This document shows, in pieces, positions 1 to 4,999 of a DNA stretch of 5,857 bases. The notes under the pieces are model-generated. The model worked only from the letters and a program-made list of their open reading frames with translations. It had not been told where the DNA came from and made no database searches. Numbering within the stretch: the first letter of the stretch is position 1; every line of letters begins with the position of its first letter. Source of the stretch: DSOI01 sp041394885 (GTDB lineage Bacteria; Acidobacteriota; Terriglobia; Bryobacterales; Bryobacteraceae); contig JAWKHI010000082.1 of NCBI GenBank assembly GCA_041394885.1, forward strand, positions 1 through 5,857, read 5' to 3'. The position numbers were made by a program, and so were the translations under genes.

Positions 1-2
1 CC

Positions 3-614
3 AATGTCGGCCGGGTCGTCAAGCGCCTCGAGGAAATGGGCGTCCGCGACGACACCCTCGTCGTCTTCTCGGCCGATCAGGGATGGAACGCCGGCCACCA
101 CGGCGTGTGGGGCAAAGGCAACGGGACTTGGCCCTTCAACATGTACGAGGAATCCATCCGCGTCCCGCTCGTGTGGAACCATCCCGGCCGCATCAAACCC
201 GGCCAGACGCTGGACCCGATGGTGTCTTCCTACGATTACTTCCCCACCATCCTCGACTACCTCGGAATCGCCGCGCCCCGCGACCCCAAGCGCGTCGGCC
301 GCAGCTATGCCGGCTTCCTGCGTGGACGCAAACCCCGCTGGTCCAACCGGCTCTTCTTCGAATATTCCTACGTGCGCGGCGTCCGGACCGAGAATCTCAA
401 ACTCGTGCAGCGCACCCGCGAATGGCCCAGCGAGATGTTCGACCTCGAGGCCGACGCCGGCGAAACGCGCAACGTCTATGATGACCCGGCCTATCGCAAG
501 CAGCGCGACTCCCTCCGAGCCGCCCTGAATGGCTTCTTCACCGCCACGGGCGCGCCGGAGCAGGAATCGTGGCGCGGAACAACGCAGCAGGAATTGACTC
601 AGTACGGCCGATAG
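3..614 (+). CDS. Type I sulfatase, C-terminal part (5' end outside window)
   Basis: This reading frame is open from the left edge, so the gene begins upstream and only about 203 C-terminal residues are visible; family members are usually 450-550 residues. Near the start is SADQGW followed by AGHHGVWGKG, which matches the metal/sulfate-binding stretch of alkaline-phosphatase-fold sulfatases (a D-x-G, then His and Lys). It is followed by the family's MYEESIRVPLVW segment with a downstream PG, and by SYDYFPTILDYLGI, the usual helix before the C-terminal subdomain. The C-terminal piece MFDLEADAGETRNVYDDP is the typical 'L-D-P-x-E-x-x-N' region. The formylglycine cysteine motif and any signal peptide would lie upstream and cannot be checked. 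Family knowledge suggests hydrolysis of sulfate esters, usually outside the cytoplasm; the substrate is unknown. It ends 15 bases before the fad gene on the same strand, so read-through transcription is plausible although the functions are not obviously linked. Confidence 0.9.
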   Translation, partial: NVGRVVKRLEEMGVRDDTLVVFSADQGWNAGHHGVWGKGNGTWPFNMYEESIRVPLVWNHPGRIKPGQTLDPMVSSYDYFPTILDYLGIAAPRDPKRVGRSYAGFLRGRKPRWSNRLFFEYSYVRGVRTENLKLVQRTREWPSEMFDLEADAGETRNVYDDPAYRKQRDSLRAALNGFFTATGAPEQESWRGTTQQELTQYGR

Positions 615-629
615 ATCTTCGAAACGAAT

Positions 630-2693
630 ATGGCAGAACTCGTTCAACTGACCCGGCAATCCGGCGTCGGTGTTATCACGATTGAGAACCCTCCCGTCAA
701 CGCCTTGTCACCCGGCGTGCCGGAGGCAATCGCCGCCTGCGTGGAGCAGGTCGAAGCGGATCCGGACCTTGTGGCAGCGGTGGTCATCGGCGGCGGGCGT
801 ACGTTCATTGCCGGCGCCGATATCCGCGAGTTCGTGAAAATCACCAGCGGCGAAAAAGGTTCCATCGCCCTCAATCCCGTGCTCGAGCGCGTGGAAGCTT
901 CGCGCAAACCCGTTGTCGCCGCCATTCACGGCACCGCTCTCGGCGGCGGCCTGGAAGTAGCGATGGCCTGCCACTATCGCGTCGCCGTTCCCAGTGCCCA
1001 GCTCGGGCAGCCGGAAGTCAAACTCGGTCTCATTCCTGGCGCCGGCGGCACCGTCCGCCTGCCGCGGCTCATCGGTCCGGCCAAGGCCGCCGAGATGTGC
1101 GCGCTCGGTGAGCCCATTCGCGCCGCTGAAGCCCATTCCCTCGGTCTGGTGGACCGGTTGATCGACGGCGACCTGCTGGCCGGCGCCATTGATTTCGCAC
1201 GCGAGGTCGCGCCAACGCACCCACGGCGCACCTGCGATTCCAGTGAAAAGCTCCGCGAGTTCGATCGCCCCAGGCTGCCCTCGAAACTGAAGGGACGGCT
1301 CGCTCCGCAGGCCGCCATCCGGTGCGTCGAAAACGCTGTGATCAAACCCTTTGACGAGGCCCTCGCCGAAGAACGCCGTACCTTTGAGGAACTGCTCCAT
1401 TCCGATGAGTCCAAGGCGCTCGTCCACGTGTTCTTCGGCGAACGCGAGGTCGGCAAGGTTCCCGGTGTTCCCGCCGTGAAAGACGTCGGGTTCCGAAAAG
1501 TGGCCGTGATCGGCGCCGGAACCATGGGCGGCGGCATCGCGATGGCCTACGCCAACGCCGGGTTCGACGTGCTTCTCATCGAGACTGCGCAGGAAGCGCT
1601 CGATCGCGGGGTGGAGACCATTCGCCGCAACTACGCCTCTACCGTTTCGAAAGGCCGCCTCAGCCGCGGCGACGCCGACGCGAGGATCGCCCGTATCCGC
1701 CCCGTTGTGGACGCGGAACTCACGGACCCCGCGATCGCCGAAGCAGGCCTCATCGTGGAGGCCGTGTTCGAAAACATGGAGCTGAAGAAGCAGGTGTTCG
1801 CCGCCCTGGACCGCGTCGCCGCCCCCGATGCCGTTCTCGCCACCAACACCTCCACGCTCTCCATCGACGAAATCGCCGCCGCCACCTCCCGGCCCGGCCG
1901 CGTGGTTGGGCATCATTTCTTTAGCCCGGCCAACGTGATGCGGCTGCTCGAAATCGTACGCGGCGCGGCCACCGAGCCCGAAGTCCTCGGTGTTTCCCTC
2001 GCCCTGGCGAAAAAGCTCGGCAAGATTGGCGTGGTGGCCGGCAACTGCCGCGGGTTCATCGGCAACCGCATGTTTCATCCCTATCGCCGCGAAGCGCAAT
2101 TCCTTGTGGAGGAAGGCGCGTCCATCTTCGACGTCGATCAGACGCTCGTCGATTTCGGCATGGCCATGGGTCCGCTCGCCGTCGGCGACCTCGCCGGTCT
2201 CGACGTCGGTTGGCGCATTCGCAAAGAATACGCGCATCTCGAAGACCCCTCGCATCGCCACGCCCTCATCGAGGATCGCCTCTGTGAGATGGGGCGCTTC
2301 GGCCAGAAGACCAGCCGCGGCTGGTATCTCTACGACGAGAACCGCACCGGCCGCGTCGATCCGGAAGTCGCGGCGCTCGCCGAGCGCTTGGCCCACGAAG
2401 CCGGAATCCCCCGCCGCAAGATCACCCGCGATGAGATTCTCGATCGCTGCCTCTTTGCGCTCGCGAACGAAGGCTGCCGCATTCTGGAAGAGGGCATAGC
2501 CCTCCGGCCCGTCGATATCGACATCGTCTACATCCACGGCTATGGGTTCCCGGCGCACAAGGGCGGCCCCATGAAGTACGCCGAGTCGATCGGGTGGCGA
2601 AAGGTCTACGACCGCGTTTGTGAATTCGAGCAAGAACACGGCGAGGCCATGTGGGCTCCGGCCGCTAAACTGCGGGAGCTCGCCGGCGTATAG
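630..2693 (+). CDS. fadB: Bifunctional enoyl-CoA hydratase / 3-hydroxyacyl-CoA dehydrogenase (FadB/FadJ/MFE-1 type)
   Basis: A complete 687-residue fused beta-oxidation enzyme that would hydrate trans-2-enoyl-CoA and oxidise the resulting L-3-hydroxyacyl-CoA with NAD+ in the cytoplasm. Residues about 1-190 are a crotonase domain: AGADI forms part of the oxyanion hole, GTALGGGLEVAMACHYRVA carries Glu109, and QPEVKLGLIPGAGG carries Glu129, the two catalytic glutamates. Residues about 288-470 are the NAD-binding dehydrogenase domain, with GAGTMGGGIA as dinucleotide loop, Ser408 in NTSTLSI, and the His429-Glu441 pair (GHHFFSPA and EIVRG, 12 residues apart). Asn479 lies in GFIGNR. Two C-terminal helical domains follow to residue 687. 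The length is slightly below FadB (about 729) and closer to peroxisomal MFE-1. The ATG at 630 gives the family N-terminus, although the ribosome binding site is weak (GAAACGA at 619-625). No thiolase gene lies beside it. Its last 67 codons are duplicated at 4016-4216. Confidence 0.95.
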   Translation: MAELVQLTRQSGVGVITIENPPVNALSPGVPEAIAACVEQVEADPDLVAAVVIGGGRTFIAGADIREFVKITSGEKGSIALNPVLERVEASRKPVVAAIHGTALGGGLEVAMACHYRVAVPSAQLGQPEVKLGLIPGAGGTVRLPRLIGPAKAAEMCALGEPIRAAEAHSLGLVDRLIDGDLLAGAIDFAREVAPTHPRRTCDSSEKLREFDRPRLPSKLKGRLAPQAAIRCVENAVIKPFDEALAEERRTFEELLHSDESKALVHVFFGEREVGKVPGVPAVKDVGFRKVAVIGAGTMGGGIAMAYANAGFDVLLIETAQEALDRGVETIRRNYASTVSKGRLSRGDADARIARIRPVVDAELTDPAIAEAGLIVEAVFENMELKKQVFAALDRVAAPDAVLATNTSTLSIDEIAAATSRPGRVVGHHFFSPANVMRLLEIVRGAATEPEVLGVSLALAKKLGKIGVVAGNCRGFIGNRMFHPYRREAQFLVEEGASIFDVDQTLVDFGMAMGPLAVGDLAGLDVGWRIRKEYAHLEDPSHRHALIEDRLCEMGRFGQKTSRGWYLYDENRTGRVDPEVAALAERLAHEAGIPRRKITRDEILDRCLFALANEGCRILEEGIALRPVDIDIVYIHGYGFPAHKGGPMKYAESIGWRKVYDRVCEFEQEHGEAMWAPAAKLRELAGV
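2493..2693 (+). repeat. Direct repeat copy 1: 3' end of the fad gene (201 bp)
   Basis: These 67 codons, stop included, match 4016-4216 at a constant offset of 1523 with no gaps. I count 25 differences in 201 bases (about 88% identity). Fifteen codons differ silently, five differ in the amino acid (Asp/His, Gln/Arg, Met/Thr, Ala/Glu, Val/Leu), and the stop is TAG here and TGA there. The longest identical block is 35 bp (2565-2599 and 4088-4122); another of 15 bp lies near the left edge (2505-2519 and 4028-4042). Similarity stops sharply on both sides. This copy is the functional end of the enzyme. Confidence 0.93.
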
Positions 2694-2694
2694 C

Positions 2695-2714
2695 CGCGGC
2701 TCGCGTGAGCCGCG
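2695..2714 (+). terminator. GC-rich hairpin directly after the fad stop codon
   Basis: CGCGGCTC and GAGCCGCG form a perfect 8-bp stem around the loop GCGT, starting two bases after the TAG stop. Only two T residues follow, so it lacks the U-tract of a classic intrinsic terminator. It could still act as a weak or Rho-assisted terminator or as a 3' stabiliser. It would separate the fad transcript from the opposing minus-strand cluster. The duplicated fad end at 4216 has no such hairpin after it. Confidence 0.5.
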
Positions 2715-2777
2715 TTGCGAGCGCCGCGCGCGGCGGGTGCGCGGTGAGGAAGACGGCGATCGGAAAGCCGCGATTTT

Positions 2778-2999
2778 CTACGAACGACCGGACAGTCCCT
2801 TAAACGCAGGATGCCTCTCGCATAGCGCGTCGAGGACATGACCTACCTCCGCTTTTATGCGCTCGACCGCGCCTTTGTACGGTGCCGCTTCTTCTTGTGG
2901 GCAGTCAATTTCAACCTGCGCTACAGAAGCATCAAGGCGGACGCTGATTTCCCTCAGCATGAGAAAAATGTGTTTCGCTGCCACCGGATCATCGATCAT
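2778..2999 (-). CDS. Small protein of unknown function, paralog of its neighbour (73 aa)
   Basis: I do not recognise a named family. The 73-residue product aligns without gaps to the product of the next gene upstream (3248-3030) with 27 of 72 identical residues. Shared features are MI at the start, AK-x-I-x-LM around residues 8-14, RLD-x-SV at 21-26, CP-x-EE at 33-37, Tyr41, and a C-terminal V-L-x-x-L-x-x-RH-x-A-x-K at 55-67. That pattern suggests a small cytosolic, mostly helical protein; no signal peptide or membrane segment is seen. The ATG at 2999 is preceded by GCGAGG with six bases before the start, a good ribosome binding site. It lies 30 bases after the stop of its paralog, so both are probably on one transcript. 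The conserved pattern between two diverged copies argues that both are real coding genes. Confidence 0.75.
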   Translation of the reverse strand: MIDDPVAAKHIFLMLREISVRLDASVAQVEIDCPQEEAAPYKGAVERIKAEVGHVLDALCERHPAFKGLSGRS

Positions 3000-3029
3000 A
3001 GAGTACCTCGCGAGCAGTCCAACGCCGCG

Positions 3030-3248
3030 CTACCATAATCCCTTCGGCTTGAGAGCACGATGCCTCGTGTGCAACGGGTGCAGAACACGGTACATCTCGA
3101 ACATTACCCGGCCGACTCCGTGCCGATAGGCAATGAATTCCTCTTTGGGACAGTTTTCCTGAGCTACTCGAACCGAATGGTCAAGACGAGCTCCCATGTC
3201 GAGTATCATCAAACTTATTTCCTTGGCGACCGCTTTGTTCTCGATCAT
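3030..3248 (-). CDS. Small protein of unknown function, tandem paralog (72 aa)
   Basis: The frame is open for another 63 codons upstream, to an ATG at 3437, but the real start is very likely the ATG at 3248. There the product begins MIENKAVAK, collinear with MIDDPVAAK of the paralog at 2999-2778, and GGGAG lies nine bases before it. The 72 residues share RLDxSV, CPxEE, Tyr41, Arg47, Glu51, VL at 55-56 and RHxAxK with the paralog (27 of 72 identical). The C-terminus, LKPKGLW, differs. I recall similar 70-75-residue proteins as uncharacterised, but cannot name a family. The predicted product is cytosolic and mainly helical. It is the middle member of the minus-strand set, 119 bases after the frameshifted gene and 30 bases before its paralog. 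The longer version would place an odd hydrophobic, Cys-rich leader in front of the shared domain and overlap the upstream gene by 70 bases. Confidence 0.77.
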   Translation of the reverse strand: MIENKAVAKEISLMILDMGARLDHSVRVAQENCPKEEFIAYRHGVGRVMFEMYRVLHPLHTRHRALKPKGLW

Positions 3249-3367
3249 CAACACTCGCTCCCATCCATACAAGCATTTGCACGTCGACCCGGGCAGGCAT
3301 CCGGTGAAGCAGCGCGCAGGTGTCCCTCCACTGTTGCGATTAGTGCCCGGGAGGAGCAACAACCCGA

Positions 3368-3888
3368 TCAAACCGCATAAACTGACCCACCGTCGCACAC
3401 CAGGTGAGCACCTTCCCTGGGTGGAATCAACCGCCACAGTTCCCCGCGACTGGAAGAGGGAAAGACGACGATACGATAACCTCCGGATAACGATAGCGCA
3501 AAGCCTCCGAAAGCATCTGTCTCAACGGATTCGACCAGCAAACTAGGCGCCTCGGTCGCGCTATCGGCATCCCGCTGTCCACAGGGAAATACATCGAGCA
3601 ATCGTTCCTCCTGCAGGGTACCCCACGGTTCGCCAAATTGCCACTCAGGACTCGTGTCAACGTCTCCCTTCTCGTAGTAGTCGCCGCTTCCCGTAAAGAT
3701 CTGGCGGGCGCCACGCTCGATTCTCCACGGGCAGCTCACGTGTAATCTATAGTCGTCGCCCTCACGAGTCGGCCTGGCTCCCTCTGAAAACGAAAACTCC
3801 GCATGTTGCCTGTGGTGTGTGTCGAAACCCAAACGGCGCCCTTCAACACATCCAAACCCTTAGCCTGATTCATCTCTTCGCTCGTCAT
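3368..3888 (-). pseudogene. Frameshifted gene for a ~173-aa cytosolic protein of unknown function
   Basis: Two overlapping minus-strand frames join into one sensible protein. The N-terminal part starts at ATG 3888 and reads MTSEEMNQAKGL, then LKGAVWVSTHTTGNMRSFRF. The second frame continues with EGARPTREGDDYRLHV, SCPWRI, GSGDYYEKGD, VESVETDAFGGF, LSLSGGYRIVVFPSSS and GELWRLIPP, ending at TGA 3368-3370. The switch lies near 3780-3803, in a stretch with two T4 runs on the coding strand (TTTTCGTTTTCAG). One missing base would restore a 173-residue frame. I recall uncharacterised proteins with this pattern (MRxFxFG at the start, HxxCPWRI, GSGDY, GGFxLxLSGGYRxxVFP, then WRxxxP) but cannot name the family; some small proteins of this kind act as immunity proteins, which is only a guess here. 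The start is supported by an ATGA overlap with the gene upstream. A TTG at 3832 could start a shorter 154-residue product. A sequencing error or recoding at the T runs cannot be excluded. Confidence 0.68.
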
Positions 3889-4015
3889 GGTTCCGGATTG
3901 CATGCTCTGGCGGTGAGGCGATCCTCCAGCAATGGCTGCTCGAACGCGTCGCGAATTCGGCCCAGTTCGCTCTCGCTCCCTTTTGTTCCGCCGATTAGCC
4001 ACAGATAACCCGGTG
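3885..4015 (-). pseudogene. Truncated 3' tail of an unknown gene, cut at the fad repeat boundary
   Basis: About 42 codons can be read before the TGA at 3887-3885. They include GYLWLIGGTKGSESELGRI, then RDAFEQPLLEDRLTAR and CNPEP. The TGA overlaps the ATG of the next gene as ATGA, the usual arrangement of translationally coupled genes, and this is the main reason to regard it as a real coding tail. Upstream (higher coordinates) the frame runs straight into the antisense of the duplicated fad end, so the rest of this gene has been lost at about 4015. The tail is polar, with an amphipathic helix-like stretch and no membrane segment. I do not recognise the family. The open frame that continues to 4655 is accidental. 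Confidence 0.5.
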
Positions 4016-4216
4016 GGCATCGCCCTGCGGCCCGTCGATATCCACATCGTCTACATCCACGGCTACGGATTCCCGGCTCACAAAGGGGGCCCCATGAAGT
4101 ACGCCGAGTCGATCGGGTGGCGCAAGGTCTACGATCGCGTTTGTGAATTCGAGCGCGAACATGGTGAGGCCACGTGGGCTCCCGCCGAGAAGCTGCGCGA
4201 ACTCGCCGGCCTCTGA
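4016..4216 (+). pseudogene. Duplicated 3' end of the fad gene (67 codons, direct repeat copy 2)
   Basis: This encodes 66 residues that differ from the end of the intact enzyme at only five positions, and it ends in TGA. It covers the last part of the second C-terminal helical domain (GIALRPVDIHIVYIHGYGF to KLRELAGL) and has none of the catalytic residues, so it cannot be an enzyme by itself. Most differences from copy 1 are third-position and silent (15 silent versus 5 replacement codons). The two ends therefore diverged while both were parts of working genes, and the fragment was displaced recently. An ATG at 3932 is in frame and would add 28 unrelated residues; this looks accidental because it runs antisense to the truncated gene tail. 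No promoter is evident. Confidence 0.88.
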
Positions 4217-4243
4217 CCGACGTTGGCCGCCGCCCGCACCACC

Positions 4244-4262
4244 ACCGGATTAGACCTCCGGT
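4244..4262. other. Short inverted repeat between the fad fragment and vapC
   Basis: ACCGGA and TCCGGT are perfectly complementary and flank a 7-base spacer. No T-run follows on either strand. It lies between two convergent coding stretches, where a bidirectional terminator would be useful, but a 6-bp stem in GC-rich DNA is weak evidence. Confidence 0.2.
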
Positions 4263-4278
4263 ACGCGTGCGGAGCCGC

Positions 4279-4655
4279 CTACAATCCCACGCGTCGACAT
4301 CCGGCAATCCGGTCGAAATCGCCTCCATCTGATGAACAGTGACCTCGGCATGGACGGCATCCCGCGCCGAAATAGTTGCGTCGGTGGCCAGGATCTGTTC
4401 CGCATGGTCCATCACGTCTCCGGTGATGGCGAGCACGTCCTGGAACAAACGCCCTGCGAGGTCGTAGACCCTTTGGCCGTCGGACCAACGGTTCAGCGAG
4501 CGATAGCGATGCAGAACTTCCTGCAAGACCTCGGCGTCAATCGCAGCTTCCACGTCGCCAAGCGCTACCTGATTCAGGAAGGCCACCGACGGCGCCGTGC
4601 GGGGATGCTCCGCGCCTGCGGCATACATCAGAATGTTCGCGTCCCCCAGGATCAT
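4279..4655 (-). pseudogene. vapC: PIN-domain toxin (VapC type), frameshifted near its C-terminus
   Basis: The start MILGDANILMYAAG carries the first PIN-domain aspartate (Asp5). AEVLQEVLHRY supplies the second acidic position (Glu42 or Glu46) and SARDAVHAEV the third (Asp99). PIN toxins are Mg2+-dependent ribonucleases that are neutralised by a partner antitoxin. After MEAI at residue 113 the frame turns to nonsense, but another frame reads DFDRIAGCRRVGL and stops at TAG 4281-4279. That is exactly the kind of ending expected for this family, where I recall a segment like SFDxDFDxI. A deletion near 4310-4328 (roughly 13-19 bases by comparison with the remembered consensus) therefore removed part of the last acidic motif and shifted the frame. 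ATG 4655 overlaps the antitoxin's TGA as ATGA. Without the shift the protein would be about 130 residues, normal for VapC. The protein is probably inactive. Confidence 0.85.
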
Positions 4656-4921
4656 GGGATTGGCGCCGCCCGTGGTGTGGATTCCTCCTCCATTTCCTCA
4701 GGATTACCCACTGGGAGCCTCAAAGCGGAAAGCGCCGCAACGGCAGCCAACCGTTCGTCACGGCTCTCTCTCCCATATTGCCGGCGGCACGCATCCCGTA
4801 CCAGTTCGCCTACGCTCGAATTCTTTTTTTTCAAGGCGAGAGCCGCCAGTTGAGAGTAAAGATCCGGCGGAAATAGGATCGTGGCCTTCTTGGTCAAATC
4901 CATATCAGTATCCGTATGCAT
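4652..4921 (-). CDS. vapB: Ribbon-helix-helix antitoxin of a vapBC-type module (89 aa)
   Basis: The product is 89 residues. A short basic strand KKATILFPPD (residues 11-20) is followed by helices LYSQLAALALKK and SSVGELVRDACRRQYG, the pattern of a ribbon-helix-helix DNA-binding domain (residues 10-54). The acidic/proline tail LPVGNPEEMEEESTP is of the sort that wraps the PIN toxin. Antitoxins of this class bind their own promoter and inhibit the toxin by direct contact. The stop overlaps the toxin start (ATGA), so the pair is translationally coupled. The start at 4921 has AGGA ten bases upstream; an internal ATG at 4903 (MDLTKKATILF) would also preserve the whole domain. Codons 30-33 contain an A8 run with the in-frame heptamer A-AAA-AAG. 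Because the toxin is broken, the antitoxin may now be an orphan DNA-binding protein. Confidence 0.85.
   Translation of the reverse strand: MHTDTDMDLTKKATILFPPDLYSQLAALALKKKNSSVGELVRDACRRQYGRESRDERLAAVAALSALRLPVGNPEEMEEESTPRAAPIP
4823..4829 (-). other. A-AAA-AAG slippery heptamer inside an A8 run in vapB
   Basis: On the coding strand the codons are TTG AAA AAA AAG AAT. The heptamer A AAA AAG is in the correct phase for -1 slippage, the same heptamer as the dnaX frameshift site of E. coli. A -1 shift here would add about 21 residues and stop at a TGA, truncating the antitoxin inside its DNA-binding domain. No clear stem-loop downstream was identified. It is also a plausible site for RNA polymerase slippage or mutation. 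Confidence 0.35.
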
Positions 4922-4926
4922 ATCAG
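4901..4926 (-). promoter_or_regulatory. Candidate autoregulatory operator at the vapB start
   Basis: CATATCAG occurs twice, at 4901-4908 and 4919-4926, exactly 18 bases apart. The second copy overlaps the 8-bp palindrome TATGCATA (4915-4922). Ribbon-helix-helix antitoxins normally bind paired short repeats at their own start region, so the position fits. A poor -10-like TATTCT lies just upstream of the ATG at 4921. The repeats overlap the first codons of the gene when the 4921 start is used, which would favour 4903 as start if the site is real. Confidence 0.35.
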
Positions 4927-4999
4927 AATAGTCCTAACCGGCGATGATCGAACGGTCCTCGCGTTCTTGCCGAGCACCAGGACCAATCGGTGGGATAGC

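Larger units (their letters stand above)
2694..4015. other. Candidate genomic-island remnant between the two fad 3' ends
   Basis: This 1.3-kb stretch is bounded on the left by the intact fad stop and on the right by the start of the duplicated fad end. All gene-like frames read on the minus strand, against fad. Base composition drops: the line 3181-3240 has 28 G/C of 60 and 3121-3180 has 29 of 60, compared with 43 of 60 at 2161-2220 inside fad. One gene is cut off at the right boundary and another is frameshifted. No integrase, transposase or terminal inverted repeat is visible, so the mobile origin is inferred from the duplicated boundary and the composition. Confidence 0.6.

Noticed and set aside
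4..528. Plus-strand frames of 174 and 132 codons overlapping the sulfatase
   Set aside because: Low-complexity Ser/Pro/Arg-rich translations in the wrong frames of a clearly recognised sulfatase.
708..2639. A 643-codon minus-strand frame antisense to the fad gene
   Set aside because: It mirrors the GC-rich third positions of fad, has no recognisable motifs, and fad itself is certain.
2838..3380. Plus-strand frames of 66-106 codons in the cluster
   Set aside because: They lie antisense to the two small paralogs, whose mutual similarity shows which strand is coding.
3330..3437. Hydrophobic stretch (LCGLIGLLLLPG) followed by Cys-rich residues as a signal or lipoprotein leader for the 72-aa protein
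   Set aside because: It overlaps the end of the preceding gene and is absent from the paralog, whose similarity starts at the internal Met.
2694..4015. Insertion sequence or transposon
   Set aside because: No transposase, no terminal inverted repeats and no short target-site duplication were found; the boundaries are 201-bp homologous gene ends instead.
3932..4216. A 94-codon plus-strand frame ending in the fad fragment, as a possible small protein
   Set aside because: The first 28 codons are antisense to a better-supported tail, no convincing promoter is visible, and the fragment lacks catalytic residues; treated as a displaced gene end.
3885..4655. A continuous 256-codon minus-strand frame starting at the toxin ATG
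   Set aside because: Only the first ~113 residues are PIN-like. The rest is frameshifted toxin, antisense of the duplicated fad end and the unrelated truncated tail; it is an accidental fusion.
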